This document shows positions 33,125 through 42,217 of a stretch of DNA of 64,000 nucleotides, piece by piece. The DNA comes from an uncultured Treponema sp. GTDB taxonomy: Bacteria; Spirochaetota; Spirochaetia; Treponematales; Treponemataceae. Within the stretch, counting starts at the first letter, position 1, and the number at the start of each line of letters is the position of its first letter. Under the pieces are notes generated by a model that saw only the letters and a program-made list of their open reading frames with translations, was not told the origin of the DNA and made no database searches. Both the position numbers and the translations under genes were made by a program. Location of the stretch: assembly GCA_910584475.1 (NCBI GenBank), contig CAJUBD010000005.1:110881-174880 (forward strand), read 5' to 3'.

Positions 33125-34762
33125 TTGATTACAGTTTCAGACGTTAGCTTAAAGTTCAGCGAGAGACCGCTTTTCAAGGATGTGAACCTCAAATTCACGC
33201 CGGGCAACTGCTATGGAATCATCGGCGCGAATGGCGCGGGCAAATCCACTTTTCTCAAAGTGCTTTCGGGCGAGCAGGAGCACGACTCGGGCACGATTGC
33301 GATTGGCTCGGGCGAGCGGATGGCGGTGCTTAAACAGGATCACTTCGCGTTCGATTCTTATTCGGTGAAGGATGCCGTGATGTTCGGCTATCCCAAACTC
33401 TACGAAGTGGCGAAGGCGCGCGAGGCGATTTACGAGAAAGAAGATTTCAGCGAGGAAGACGGAAACCGCGCCGCGGAACTCGAGGCCGAATTCAGCGAGA
33501 TGGGCGGATGGGAGGCGGAAAACCAAATCGAGCAGATGCTTTCAGGTCTCGGGCTGGAAGAGGAATTTCACGACAAGATGATGTCGGAACTTGACGAAAG
33601 CCAAAAAGTGCGCGTGTTGCTCGCTCAGGCTCTTTTCGGAAATCCTGACATTTTGCTTTTGGACGAGCCGACGAACGGACTTGACTTGGAGTCGATCGCG
33701 TGGCTCGAGGAATTCCTGATGGAATTTCCGAACATCGTAATCGTCGTGAGCCATGACCGCCACTTTTTGAATTCGGTCTGCACTTACATCTGCGACATCG
33801 ACTACGGAAAAATCAGCCAGTTCACGGGCAACTACGACTTTTGGTATCAGATGAGCCAAATCATGCAACGGCAGGCGAAAGACCAGGCGAAAAAGCGCGA
33901 GGAAAAAATCGCCGACCTCAAGGAATTCATCCAGCGTTTTGCCTCAAACGCCGCGAAAAGCCGCCAGGCGACGAGCCGCAAAAAAGTCCTTGAAACTTTG
34001 GAGCTTGAAGAACTGCCGGTCACCAGCCGAAAGTTTCCTTACGTCAATTTCCGACCTGAACGCTCCATCGGCAACAACGTGCTTGAAACGAAGTCGCTTT
34101 GCCTTTGCGAAGATGACGAAAAGCTGCTGGACAATTTTTCACTCGTTGTGAACCGCACGGACAAAGTGGCTTTCGTCGGAATCGAGCACAATTCGATTTC
34201 CGCGCTGTTCGACATAGTTGCGGGACGAAGGAAGGCGGATTCGGGCGAATATTTTTGGGGACAGACCGCGAAATTCTCGTATTTGCCGCGCGACAATTCC
34301 GCATTCTTCGAGAATGACTGCAACATCACCGAATGGCTCAAGCAATATTCTCCCGACCAAAACGACGCTTACGTGCGCGGATTTTTGGGACGGATGCTTT
34401 TTTCGGGCGACGAGTCTCTGAAGAGCGTGCGCGTTTTGAGCGGAGGCGAAAAGGTTCGATGCATGCTGTCAAGAATGATGCTTTCGGGCGCGAACGTGCT
34501 GATTTTGGACGACCCGACGAACCACCTTGATTTGGAGGCGATTCAAAGCTTGAACGAGGCTTTGGTGGGCTTTCCGGGCGTGGTACTTTTTACGAGCCAC
34601 GACCACGAGTTCATACAGTCCATCGCCAACCGAATCGTGGAAATCACTCCGCGCGGCATAATCGACAGGATGATGCCGTTCGACGACTACCGCGCCGACA
34701 AGCACATTGCTGAAATGCGAAAGGAATTCTACGAAGGAAGCGGAAAGAAAATCAGGCTTTGA
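33125..34762 (+). CDS. ABC-F family ATPase (YbiT-like)
   Basis: A 545-residue soluble protein with two ABC domains: Walker A IIGANGAGKST near residue 32, a Walker B region LLLDEPTNGLDLESIAWLEE, a charged linker rich in KKREEKIADLKEFIQRFA (the P-site tRNA-interaction motif of ABC-F proteins), then a second domain with signature VLSGGEKVRCMLSRMM and LILDDPTNHLDLEAI. The second P-loop is degenerate (FVGIEHNSISAL), the first signature also (SELDESQKVRVLL). No membrane segments, so it is a translation factor rather than a transporter. TTG start with GGAG 6 nt upstream is preferred. Confidence 0.88.
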   Translation: MITVSDVSLKFSERPLFKDVNLKFTPGNCYGIIGANGAGKSTFLKVLSGEQEHDSGTIAIGSGERMAVLKQDHFAFDSYSVKDAVMFGYPKLYEVAKAREAIYEKEDFSEEDGNRAAELEAEFSEMGGWEAENQIEQMLSGLGLEEEFHDKMMSELDESQKVRVLLAQALFGNPDILLLDEPTNGLDLESIAWLEEFLMEFPNIVIVVSHDRHFLNSVCTYICDIDYGKISQFTGNYDFWYQMSQIMQRQAKDQAKKREEKIADLKEFIQRFASNAAKSRQATSRKKVLETLELEELPVTSRKFPYVNFRPERSIGNNVLETKSLCLCEDDEKLLDNFSLVVNRTDKVAFVGIEHNSISALFDIVAGRRKADSGEYFWGQTAKFSYLPRDNSAFFENDCNITEWLKQYSPDQNDAYVRGFLGRMLFSGDESLKSVRVLSGGEKVRCMLSRMMLSGANVLILDDPTNHLDLEAIQSLNEALVGFPGVVLFTSHDHEFIQSIANRIVEITPRGIIDRMMPFDDYRADKHIAEMRKEFYEGSGKKIRL

Positions 34763-34916
34763 ATTTTGCAAATAAATTTGGCGCGGATAAAAAGGATTCT
34801 CACAGATAGTATCCGCGTCAAATCGTTTTGCGAAAGGATTTGACCGATACAAATCCAGCCTTTTCCCTCGGGATTTTTTGAGAAGAAAAAAATTACAAAT
34901 ATTTTCGTTTTTCCTA

Positions 34917-34945
34917 TTGACAAAAAAACAAAAATATTTTATTAT
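34917..34945 (+). promoter_or_regulatory. tRNA-Phe promoter
   Basis: TTGACA, 17-nt A-rich spacer, TATTAT; 12 nt before the tRNA. Confidence 0.8.
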
Positions 34946-34957
34946 AGGCAAAGCAAC

Positions 34958-35030
34958 GCCGCTGTAGCTCAGTTGGTAGAGCGGTGGACTGAAAATCCAT
35001 ATGTCGTTGGTCCGATTCCAACCGGTGGCA
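34958..35030 (+). tRNA. tRNA-Phe (GAA)
   Basis: Acceptor GCCGCTG with CGGTGGC (two G-U pairs), D-arm TAGCTCAGTTGGTAGAGC, anticodon stem GTGGA/TCCAT around CTGAAAA giving anticodon GAA, T-arm GTTGG-TCCGATT-CCAAC, discriminator A. CCA is not encoded. Confidence 0.96.
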
Positions 35031-35057
35031 AAGTAGCGTTTCGCGGCGCTACTTTTT

Positions 35058-35420
35058 TTATGCCTTGTTCTTTTTGCCTTGCTTGAATCCCGCGTTGAAA
35101 ACCTGCGCGATTACGTTCGCTATGCTCGCGTAATTGACATTTTTCGCGGCGAAGAGATTCGTCAGCTTCGTGACGATGCTTGCGATGTCGAGCGCGGACG
35201 CATCGCTTCCGCTCGCGGCTTTCGTCGTGAATTGGCTGATTGCCGTCTGCAACGCGATGCTCGTGAGGGAATCTTTCAGGCTTGCCGTGGCGGCAGGCGT
35301 TTCCTTGGCTGCCTTTGTGCCGCCATTTGCGAGCGAAGAGAGCGCGGATTTCGCCGCGCTTTTTGCGATTGATGACAAGGCCTGAGACTTTGCGCCTGAC
35401 GTGCTTTTTGTTGTCGCCAT
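35058..35420 (-). CDS. Ala/Ser/Lys/Thr-rich hypothetical protein
   Basis: A 120-residue protein of low complexity: ATTKSTSGAKSQALSSIAKS, SALSSLANGGTKAAKET, then two better-ordered amphipathic helices (LDIASIVTKLTNLFAAKN and YASIANVIAQVFNAGFKQGK) and a basic end. No signal peptide and no recognised family. GAGGTG lies before the ATG. Composition and position, alone and convergent with tRNA-Phe, give no function; a small nucleoid or structural protein is conceivable. Confidence 0.6.
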   Translation of the reverse strand: MATTKSTSGAKSQALSSIAKSAAKSALSSLANGGTKAAKETPAATASLKDSLTSIALQTAISQFTTKAASGSDASALDIASIVTKLTNLFAAKNVNYASIANVIAQVFNAGFKQGKKNKA

Positions 35421-35491
35421 TTTTCACACCTCTCGTAATAGAAAATTTTTTGGAAATGTTCCGCTTTTTATTTTAAACCCGAATTTCAATC

Positions 35492-35520
35492 TTGTCAAAT
35501 TTTATTTTACGTGCTACAAT
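35492..35520 (+). promoter_or_regulatory. deoD promoter close to the start codon
   Basis: TTGTCA, 17-nt spacer ending TGC, TACAAT; only 6 nt precede the ATG at 35527, so the mRNA is likely leaderless. Confidence 0.7.
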
Positions 35521-35526
35521 GAAAAA

Positions 35527-36231
35527 ATGAGCATACACATAGACGCGCCCGATGGCGCAATCGCTCCGGCGGTGCTTTTGCCCGGAGATCCGCTTCGCGC
35601 GAAATACATCGCCGAGAATTTTTTGGAAGGCGCGAAATGCTACAACGAAGTTCGCGGAATGTTCGGCTTCACGGGGACATACAAAGGCAAGCGCGTTTCG
35701 GTGCAGGGAACCGGAATGGGGCAGCCTTCGATTTCGATTTACGCGAACGAACTTTTTTCGTCTTACGGCGTACAAACTGCGATTCGCGTGGGCACTTGCG
35801 GCGGGCTTTCTGAAAAGACGAAAGTGCGCGACACGATAATCGTGAACGCGTCTTCGAGCGAATCGGCAATGCAAAACGGAAGGTTCGGCTCGCTGCACTA
35901 TGCGCCCGCGGCGGATTTCGAGCTTCTTTTGCGCGCGTATGAGTCTGCGAAAAAATTGGGCGTTCCGTTCCATGTCGGGCCGTGCGCCTCGAGCGACGCG
36001 TTTTACGATGAAAACGAAAATTGGCGGCTTTGGGCGAAGTACGGCGTGCTCGGCCTTGAAATGGAAACCGCGGAATTGTATACGCTCGCCGCGAAATTCG
36101 GGAGGAAGGCGCTTTGCATTCTTACCGTCAGCGACCATATGATTACGAATGAAGTCACGACGGCGGAAGAACGGCAGAAAACTTTCAACGATATGATAAA
36201 CATAGCTCTTGAAACAATTGCGAATGTTTGA
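35527..36231 (+). CDS. deoD: Purine-nucleoside phosphorylase DeoD-type
   Basis: A 234-residue enzyme. VLLPGDPLRAKYIAENFL, EVRGMFGFTGTYKGKRVSVQ, GTGMGQPSISIYANEL, AIRVGTCGGL and LGLEMETAELYTLAA carry the hexameric PNP motifs for phosphate (R and G-D-P), ribose (M-E-x-E) and base binding; TVSDHMITNE has the catalytic Asp. It splits purine (deoxy)nucleosides with phosphate in salvage. Family-typical length. Confidence 0.95.
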   Translation: MSIHIDAPDGAIAPAVLLPGDPLRAKYIAENFLEGAKCYNEVRGMFGFTGTYKGKRVSVQGTGMGQPSISIYANELFSSYGVQTAIRVGTCGGLSEKTKVRDTIIVNASSSESAMQNGRFGSLHYAPAADFELLLRAYESAKKLGVPFHVGPCASSDAFYDENENWRLWAKYGVLGLEMETAELYTLAAKFGRKALCILTVSDHMITNEVTTAEERQKTFNDMINIALETIANV

Positions 36232-36237
36232 TATGAT
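36209..36237 (+). promoter_or_regulatory. Promoter of the second bactofilin gene
   Basis: TTGAAA, 17-nt spacer, TATGAT, lying over the end of deoD; 8 nt separate it from the ATG at 36246. Confidence 0.6.
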
Positions 36238-36245
36238 TTAAAAGT

Positions 36246-36605
36246 ATGGAAAACAAGGGAACCGATTTACTCGATTATGACGACGCGGATTTCAACACCA
36301 TAATCGCGTCGGACATCTCTTTCGACGGAAAGATTGCCTTCAGCAAGCCTTTTTTGGTAAGGGGCAGGGTCAGCGGAACGATTACGGCTCAAAGCGATTT
36401 GGTGGTGGATTCTGGCGCGGTCGTAAACGCCGACATTCAAGCCGAGCGGGTTTTGGTGCGCGGCGCGGTGAACGGAAACATAAACGCCGCTTCGCTTGTC
36501 TTTTTGACTTCTACCGGCTCGGTAAACGGCGACATATCTTCCGCGCAGGTCGTTCTGGAGCAAGGCGGGACATTTACCGGCCGTTGCACTATGGGGGAAA
36601 GATGA
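36246..36605 (+). CDS. Bactofilin (second, short)
   Basis: A 119-residue bactofilin: ISFDGKIAFSKPFLVRGRVS, TITAQSDLVVDSGAVVNADI, VRGAVNGNINAASLVFLTST and GSVNGDISSAQVVLEQGGTF show the repeating beta-helix turns. It has short flanks on both sides. The stop overlaps the ATG of an exported TPR gene (ATGA), and mtaB follows, so the three form an operon. A partner of the first bactofilin at 25536 is plausible. Confidence 0.88.
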   Translation: MENKGTDLLDYDDADFNTIIASDISFDGKIAFSKPFLVRGRVSGTITAQSDLVVDSGAVVNADIQAERVLVRGAVNGNINAASLVFLTSTGSVNGDISSAQVVLEQGGTFTGRCTMGER

Positions 36606-37225
36606 GACGCGTTTTGATTTTTGCGATTTTCTCAATCGCGGCTTTTTGCGCTTTCGCGCAGCGCGGGCCTGACGCGCTCGCCTTGTATAGGGCGGGAAAC
36701 TACGCCGAAGCGATTCGCGTCTGCGAAGACGAAATCAAGTCGAGACCTTCGAATTTGGATTCTTATGTCGTGATGTGCTGGGCATTGATTGCGAATCGGG
36801 AATATGCCCGCGCCGAGCAGATGGCCTACGAGGGGCAGAAAATCAGTCGCTACGACATTCGCCTTATAGAAATCCTCGGCGAGGCGAAATATTATTTGGG
36901 AAAGAACAGCGAGGCTTTGAAGCAGTTTCAAGAATATATCGCGAACACTCCTGACAAGACTGGCGCGCGCATAGACACCGCGTATTACTTTATGGGCGAG
37001 ATTTATATTCGTCAGACGAAATTCCAGCATGCGGACATCGCGCTGAGCGCGGCTACAAGAAAGCGCACTGGAGCGGACGGCTGGTGGACGAGGCTCGGAT
37101 ACGCGCGCGAGATGGCGGGAAACTACTACGAGGCGATGGAGGCTTATGAAAAGGCTTTGGAACTTGATCCTCAAAGGACCGACGCGATAAACGGAAAAAA
37201 GCGTGTTTCCGACCGTCTCAGGTAA
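36602..37225 (+). CDS. Exported TPR protein
   Basis: A 207-residue protein. Residues 1-18 (MRRVLIFAIFSIAAFCAFAQ) are a signal peptide with cleavage probably after AFA. Three to four TPR units follow: ALYRAGNYAEAIRVCEDEI, AKYYLGKNSEALKQFQEYI and AREMAGNYYEAMEAYEKALE. It likely acts in the periplasm as a protein-interaction module. ATGA coupling to the bactofilin gene suggests the two work on the same structure. Its 3' end overlaps mtaB by 23 bp. Confidence 0.8.
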   Translation: MRRVLIFAIFSIAAFCAFAQRGPDALALYRAGNYAEAIRVCEDEIKSRPSNLDSYVVMCWALIANREYARAEQMAYEGQKISRYDIRLIEILGEAKYYLGKNSEALKQFQEYIANTPDKTGARIDTAYYFMGEIYIRQTKFQHADIALSAATRKRTGADGWWTRLGYAREMAGNYYEAMEAYEKALELDPQRTDAINGKKRVSDRLR

Positions 37226-38666
37226 AGAATTTTTTGCACATTTTGAGACTCTCGGATGCCGCTTGAATCAGATTGAAAGCGAAGGCGCGGCGGAAGTTTT
37301 TTCTGATGAGGGCTTTCGCATAGATATGAATCCCGTCGCCGCGAAGGACGACGCGCGGCAAGATGTGTGCGTCTGCGTCCTGAACACTTGCGCCGTGACC
37401 ACGAAGGCCGAGCAAAAGGCGCGGCGCACCATTCGGCTGCTCTTGAAGAAATTCCCGAACGCGATTTTGATTGTCACGGGATGCTACGCGCAGCTTTCCG
37501 CAAAAGAAATTTCTGAAATCGACGAAAGAATTTGCGTTTTGCCGGGGCTTGCGAAAAGTGCGCTTTGCGGCGTTCCGCGAAAAATCAAGTCGGCTTTGGA
37601 ATCAAGGCCAGGCGCGCTTGATGCGAGTGATGTTCTTGAAAGCGACTTTGATTTTGAATCGCCGCGAAAAAGCCAAGTCGCCCTCGCGCCGTTTGATCTT
37701 TTGCCGAAAACTTTTTTTTCGCATTCGCGCGCCTCTTTGAAAATCCAAGACGGCTGCGACAATAATTGTTCGTACTGCGCGATTCATTTGGCACGCGGAA
37801 AAAGCGTCAGCCTGGATGCCGCGCTTGCGCTCGAGCGGATTTTGGACTTGGAAAGGGAAGGGCATAATGAAGTCGTATTGACCGGCGTCAATGTCGCCCA
37901 ATACTCAAGCGTGTTCGGCAGAAAATCTCTTGACATTGCCGGTTTGCTCGAATTGATTTTGTCGCGCACGAAGAAAATCGCGCTGCGCTTTTCAAGCATC
38001 TATCCTGAAACTGCGAGCGAAAGGTTCTGCGATTTGATAAAGGACGAGCGCGTGATGCCGCATTTTCATCTTTCGGTGCAAAGCGGAAGCGACGCGATTT
38101 TAAAAAGGATGAACCGACGGTATGCAAGGCAAGACGTGATTGAAGCGTGCCGCCGTTTGAGAGAGGCGAAGGAAAGGCCGTTTTTGGCTTGCGACATAAT
38201 CGCGGGCTTTCCTGGCGAGACGGAAAAAGATTTCTCTGATACGATGGACATGCTTGAATCGTGCGGCTTCACGAACGTGCATGCATTCGCTTTTTCTCCG
38301 CGCAGGGGGACTGACGCTTTTTATTTTACGCCGAAAATTCCTGAGCGAATAAAAGACGAGCGCGTGAAAATCCTGAATGAATTTTCGTCCGCGCAAAAAA
38401 TCAGATATATAGAATCCTTTGTCGGAAACGTGCGACATGCTATCGCGGAGAGCGTCCACAATTCTCAAACTTCATGCGGCGCGATTCCAGCCGGAAAGAA
38501 AATAATGCGCGCCTTGACCGACAATTTCATTCACGCTGAAATCCTGCTCGATGAAAAACGCGCCGCTCCCAAAGACGGCGAGCGCGTGCGCGTGAAAATC
38601 CTGGGCGCGCAAAAGGAAAAAATAGTCGCGGGACAAGAATGGGAAGCGTTCGGCGAATTGCAATGA
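37203..38666 (+). CDS. mtaB: tRNA t6A37 methylthiotransferase MtaB
   Basis: A 487-residue radical SAM protein. N-domain cysteines in ETLGCRLNQIESE, VLNTCAVTTKAEQKARR and TGCYAQL bind the auxiliary cluster; CDNNCSYCAIHLARG supplies the CxxxCxxC radical SAM motif; LTGVNVAQYSS, HLSVQSGSDAILKRMNRRY and CDIIAGFPGETEKDF follow as in the family, ending with a TRAM-like domain. The N-x-x-Y-C-A variant and C-R-L-N distinguish MtaB from MiaB and RimO. GTG start is assumed, giving a 23-bp overlap with the TPR gene. Confidence 0.9.
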   Translation: MFPTVSGKEFFAHFETLGCRLNQIESEGAAEVFSDEGFRIDMNPVAAKDDARQDVCVCVLNTCAVTTKAEQKARRTIRLLLKKFPNAILIVTGCYAQLSAKEISEIDERICVLPGLAKSALCGVPRKIKSALESRPGALDASDVLESDFDFESPRKSQVALAPFDLLPKTFFSHSRASLKIQDGCDNNCSYCAIHLARGKSVSLDAALALERILDLEREGHNEVVLTGVNVAQYSSVFGRKSLDIAGLLELILSRTKKIALRFSSIYPETASERFCDLIKDERVMPHFHLSVQSGSDAILKRMNRRYARQDVIEACRRLREAKERPFLACDIIAGFPGETEKDFSDTMDMLESCGFTNVHAFAFSPRRGTDAFYFTPKIPERIKDERVKILNEFSSAQKIRYIESFVGNVRHAIAESVHNSQTSCGAIPAGKKIMRALTDNFIHAEILLDEKRAAPKDGERVRVKILGAQKEKIVAGQEWEAFGELQ

Positions 38667-38713
38667 TCATGATTTTTATGGTTAAAGGGATTTCGATTTA
38701 AGAAAAAAGTTTA

Positions 38714-38786
38714 TGAGCTATGATGGATTCGAACCATCGACCCACGCCTTAAAAGGGCGTTGCTCTACCTACTGAGCTAATAGCCC
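38714..38786 (-). tRNA. tRNA-Lys (UUU)
   Basis: Minus strand: acceptor GGGCTAT with ATAGCTC, D-arm TAGCTCAGTAGGTAGAGC, anticodon stem ACGCC/GGCGT around CTTTTAA giving TTT, T-arm GATGG-TTCGAAT-CCATC, discriminator A; CCA not encoded. Confidence 0.96.
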
Positions 38787-38824
38787 GGCTGACTCGCAGC
38801 GACACTTTCAAAAAGTGTATATCT

Positions 38825-38854
38825 ATTATATCAAATTTTTGCAAATTGTGTCAA
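38825..38854 (-). promoter_or_regulatory. tRNA-Lys promoter
   Basis: Minus strand: TTGACA, 18-nt spacer, TATAAT, 38 nt before the tRNA. A small ACACTTT/AAAGTGT hairpin lies between. Confidence 0.8.
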
Positions 38855-38941
38855 GTGATAATTGCAAATAAATTTAAAAATTTCAAAAAAATCTCGCCGC
38901 GTTCTATCTTGTCAAAAGTCTAGTCTTTTTGAAAAAACATC

Positions 38942-38970
38942 TTGACTTAATATTGTTTGCATTGTATAAT
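38942..38970 (+). promoter_or_regulatory. Promoter of the 7TM-HD gene
   Basis: TTGACT, 17-nt spacer, TATAAT, 54 nt before the ATG at 39025. Confidence 0.8.
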
Positions 38971-39024
38971 TATGGTGAATTGGATTTATCGCATACGATT
39001 CTTTGGAAAAAATAATTCAGGCGT

Positions 39025-40782
39025 ATGAAAATGGCACAGAAAAACATTGATCTTGCGGGCGGAAAAGCCTTGCAGGGACGTTCCTTTCAGGGAAAAGACA
39101 GATTTTGGTTTTCGTTGAAAAAATGCATTCCGCTGGTGGCGACTTGCGTCTTGGCGTATCTGGCGGCGGCCCTGATTGCGTTTTTCGGCGTGAGCAGGAA
39201 TTCCACGGTGGCTTCGTTCGCGCTCGATGAATACGAAGTGGGGCAGATTTCCGACCGCACGATAACAGCGGAGAGGAGTTTGCCGAGCACGATGGAATAT
39301 CCGACGGCTGTCAAGGAAGGCGAAAAAGTCATCAAAAAAGGTTTTCCGATTACGGAAGAAGCCTACAGGAAACTTGAGAAGATGGCGAACACTAGAGAGT
39401 ACATAGACTACTCGGCGTTCGGTGGTGCGCTGATTTATCTTGCGCTCGTTTTGGCTTTGTGGATTTTCTTGTATTCGCCCGCGCTTTTGGGAAGAGAGCC
39501 GCCGCTCAAGGAAATCATAACGCAGATAATTTTTTTTCTCGCGCTTTATTCAGCTACGGTTTTTGCCCAGAAGTTGCCGTTCGTGGCGAACAGCCCGTAT
39601 TTGCTTTGCATTTTCATTCCGTGCGTCTTGTTCGTGCTTTTGAGCGCGATTCTTTTCGGGGAAAAGTCCGCGCTTTTCTTTTCGCTGGTTTCGGCGCTCG
39701 GAATTCTGAACGCGTCGAACTACGAAATCGAAACTTTTCTTTTCGTGCTTATCGTGGGCGTTTCTTGTTGTCGCATCGTCAGGAAAATCGAAAACCGAAT
39801 TCAAATGGTTTTCGTAGCGGTAATCACGGCGGTTTTGAACGGCGTCGTGGCTTTCGTGCTCAAGGTAGTTTTCAATGGCTCTATGACCGACATGCCGCGT
39901 CTCCTTTCGGCGTTGGCGGCGAACGGATTTTTGTGCGGAATTTTGGCGATGGGATTTTTGACATTGCTAGAACAGATTCTGAACACCGCTTCCGTCTTCC
40001 GTCTCATCGATTTGAGCGACTTGAACAATCCACTTATGCGCAAAATGCTTCTCAACGCTAGCGGCACTTACAATCATTCTCTGATGGTGGCGCAGCTTGC
40101 GGAAAACGCTTGCAAGGCGATCGGCGCGAATTCGCTTTTGGCGCGGGTGGGCGCGTATTATCATGACATCGGAAAAATCGATCAGAGCGAATATTTCGTG
40201 GAAAACCAGACTGGAGAGAACAAGCACAACGAAATCAATCCCGCGCTTTCCGTTTCGATAATTCGAAGTCATGTGAAAAAGGGCGTGGAAATGGCGAGGC
40301 AGATGCGACTTCCGCCGCAGATAATCGACATAATCGCCGAGCATCACGGAAACGGCGTGATTGGATATTTCTATGCCGAGGCTCTCAAAAAAGACCCGAA
40401 CGCTTTGCCTGAGGATTTTTCGTACTACGGAAATCCTCCTTCAAGCAAGGAAAGCGGCGTGGTGATGATTGCGGATACCGTGGAGGCCGCCTGCCGGACT
40501 TTGGAAAAGCCTTCCGTTCCGCGGCTGGAAAAATTCATCCAGACTTTGATTGACGGAAAATTGCAAAAAGGGCTTTTGGACAATTGCGCGCTGACGTTCG
40601 CGGACTTGGCGAAAATCAAGGCCTCGTTCGTTTCGGTTTTGGCGGGCTACTATCACAGCCGCATAGAATATCCAAACCAAAAGGATCCCGATTCCGAAAA
40701 GGAAGGCGAATCCTCGGCGAAAAAAGGTGAAAAGGCGGATTTAGTCGCGAAGGCGAAAAAAGGCAAGGAAAATGGCAAATAG
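39025..40782 (+). CDS. 7TM-HD family phosphohydrolase (PgpH/YqfF-like)
   Basis: A 585-residue protein. TM segment at about 36-55, an extracytoplasmic part with DYEVGQISDRTITAERSL-like sequence and VKEGEKVIKKGFPIT, then six or seven TM helices (about 135-310), and a cytoplasmic HD domain: NASGTYNHSLMVAQLAENA, YYHDIGKID with the catalytic H-D, SVSIIRSHVKKG and IAEHHGNGVIGYFYAEA. In Listeria PgpH this HD domain degrades c-di-AMP, the likely activity here. The extracellular part is shorter than in Firmicutes. It overlaps ybeY by 11 bp, the usual pairing in many bacteria. Confidence 0.9.
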   Translation: MKMAQKNIDLAGGKALQGRSFQGKDRFWFSLKKCIPLVATCVLAYLAAALIAFFGVSRNSTVASFALDEYEVGQISDRTITAERSLPSTMEYPTAVKEGEKVIKKGFPITEEAYRKLEKMANTREYIDYSAFGGALIYLALVLALWIFLYSPALLGREPPLKEIITQIIFFLALYSATVFAQKLPFVANSPYLLCIFIPCVLFVLLSAILFGEKSALFFSLVSALGILNASNYEIETFLFVLIVGVSCCRIVRKIENRIQMVFVAVITAVLNGVVAFVLKVVFNGSMTDMPRLLSALAANGFLCGILAMGFLTLLEQILNTASVFRLIDLSDLNNPLMRKMLLNASGTYNHSLMVAQLAENACKAIGANSLLARVGAYYHDIGKIDQSEYFVENQTGENKHNEINPALSVSIIRSHVKKGVEMARQMRLPPQIIDIIAEHHGNGVIGYFYAEALKKDPNALPEDFSYYGNPPSSKESGVVMIADTVEAACRTLEKPSVPRLEKFIQTLIDGKLQKGLLDNCALTFADLAKIKASFVSVLAGYYHSRIEYPNQKDPDSEKEGESSAKKGEKADLVAKAKKGKENGK

Positions 40783-41254
40783 AATTCTTGTTTCCGTGGA
40801 AGACGGAATGGCAGAACCCGAGTGGCTTTGCAAAGTCGAGCCGTTTTTGCAAAAGTCTCTCGCCGCGCTCGGACTTGACGGGCGGGAAATTTCCGTCTTG
40901 TTTTGCACCGACGGTTTCATAAAGACGCTCAATAAAGATTACCGTAACGTGGACGCGCCTACCGATGTTCTTTCGTTTGAAAGCGGCGAAAGATATTCGG
41001 ACGGAGATGGCGAATGGCTTAATATGGGCGACATCGTTATAAGCGTGCCGATGCTTTCAGAGAACGCGCGCTGTTTTTCCACAAGCGAAAATTCAGAGCT
41101 CAAGCGACTTTTGCTTCACGGCGCGCTTCATTTGAATGGAATGGATCACGGAGACGAGCACATAGAAGCAGGAAAGCCGCCCGAATGCGAGATGCTTCGT
41201 TTGCAAGAAAAAATTCTTTTGGAAATGGAAGAGGAGGAAATCGTGCCGGCCTGA
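40772..41254 (+). CDS. ybeY: Endoribonuclease/rRNA maturation factor YbeY
   Basis: A 160-residue metal-dependent protein. LNKDYRNVDAPTDVLSFES and GDIVISVPML are family landmarks, and HGALHLNGMDH supplies the three zinc-binding histidines in H-G-x-x-H-L-x-G-x-D-H. It takes part in 16S rRNA 3' maturation. It follows the 7TM-HD gene with overlap and precedes corC/tlyC, an order common across bacteria. Confidence 0.94.
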   Translation: MANRILVSVEDGMAEPEWLCKVEPFLQKSLAALGLDGREISVLFCTDGFIKTLNKDYRNVDAPTDVLSFESGERYSDGDGEWLNMGDIVISVPMLSENARCFSTSENSELKRLLLHGALHLNGMDHGDEHIEAGKPPECEMLRLQEKILLEMEEEEIVPA

Positions 41255-41279
41255 GGCTTGGCATCTTGAACGGAATTGT

Positions 41280-42074
41280 ATGGGTATTTTTGATTTTAAG
41301 CACAAAAAAGAAGATGCCGAGCAGGAAAATGAGCAGCTTCAGATTCTCAACGAAGAAAAGAAGGATATGATTCGCGGCATAGAAGATTTGTCTGAAACTA
41401 GCGTCAAGGAAGTGATGGTCCCGCGAATCGACGTTGACTTTATCAACATAAACACGCCGCAGGACGAACTTATGGAAAAAATCGCGCAGAGCGGGCATTC
41501 GCGCTTTCCTGTCTACAGCGATTCGATTGACAATGTTGTGGGGATTCTCTATGTCAAGGATTTGATCAAAAACATTTCCAAAAAGGAAGAGACTGTCTTG
41601 GACAAAGTTATCCGAAAGCCGTTTTTCGTGCCCGAGTCCAAGAGAATTGATTCTCTTCTGCGCGAATTCAAGCGAAAGCACGTTCACATCGCGATTTCCG
41701 TGGACGAATACGGCGGAGTTTCGGGCATCGTCTGCATGGAAGACATCATCGAGGAAATCGTGGGCGACATTCAGGACGAATTCGACAACGAACGCGAGGA
41801 CATAATTTCGCTCGGAAGCAACGCTTGGCTTTGCGATGCGCGGACGAATTTGGACGACTTGAACGAGGAAATCGGTTCGGAATTTCCGTCCGGGGAATTC
41901 GACACGCTCGGCGGATTCGTGTTCGACTTGTTCGGGAAAATTCCCGTCAAGTACGAGAAAATTTCTCAAGGCGCGTACGATTTCATCGTGCAGGATATGG
42001 AAGGACACAGGATCAATGTCATAAAGATAATCTTTCGCGGCGAAAAGGACGATGTTGAAAAAGAGGAGACTTGA
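41280..42074 (+). CDS. CBS-domain protein, CorC/TlyC type
   Basis: A 264-residue cytosolic protein with an acidic/Gln-rich lead, then ETSVKEVMVPRIDVDFININ, where E-V-M-(V/T)-P-R opens the first CBS domain, GHSRFPVYSDSIDNVVGILYVKDL, a second CBS ending HVHIAISVDEYGGVSGIVCMEDIIEEIVGDI, and a C-terminal transporter-associated FAD-like domain ending INVIKIIF. Proteins of this type were named hemolysin C in Brachyspira but are generally linked to metal export or ribosome-associated roles. There is no DUF21 membrane domain. Confidence 0.9.
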   Translation: MGIFDFKHKKEDAEQENEQLQILNEEKKDMIRGIEDLSETSVKEVMVPRIDVDFININTPQDELMEKIAQSGHSRFPVYSDSIDNVVGILYVKDLIKNISKKEETVLDKVIRKPFFVPESKRIDSLLREFKRKHVHIAISVDEYGGVSGIVCMEDIIEEIVGDIQDEFDNEREDIISLGSNAWLCDARTNLDDLNEEIGSEFPSGEFDTLGGFVFDLFGKIPVKYEKISQGAYDFIVQDMEGHRINVIKIIFRGEKDDVEKEET

Positions 42075-42217
42075 TTCGTGCGGAGGTTTTCTTGCCCCGA
42101 TGCTTGCGTCGTAATGAAGGGGAGAAAACCCGTACCTTATGAGAACAACATACCTTGATGCTCTGCGTCGAGGCATGTTGTTTCGCGCGGCTTCGTCGGC
42201 AAAATTTGGGGGTGGGA
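42075..42217. repeat. Two loop-conserved hairpins upstream of TPR gene
   Basis: Hairpin one pairs GGTTTTCT and CCCC with GGGG and AGAAAACC around GATGCTTGCGTCGTAATGAA. Hairpin two pairs AACAACATACCT with AGGCATGTTGTT around TGATGCTCTGCGTCG. Loop two recurs at 58651-58674 with GACGCTCTGCGTCGAGG, and loop one resembles GACGCTTGCGTCACAACAAA at about 28899. Confidence 0.65.
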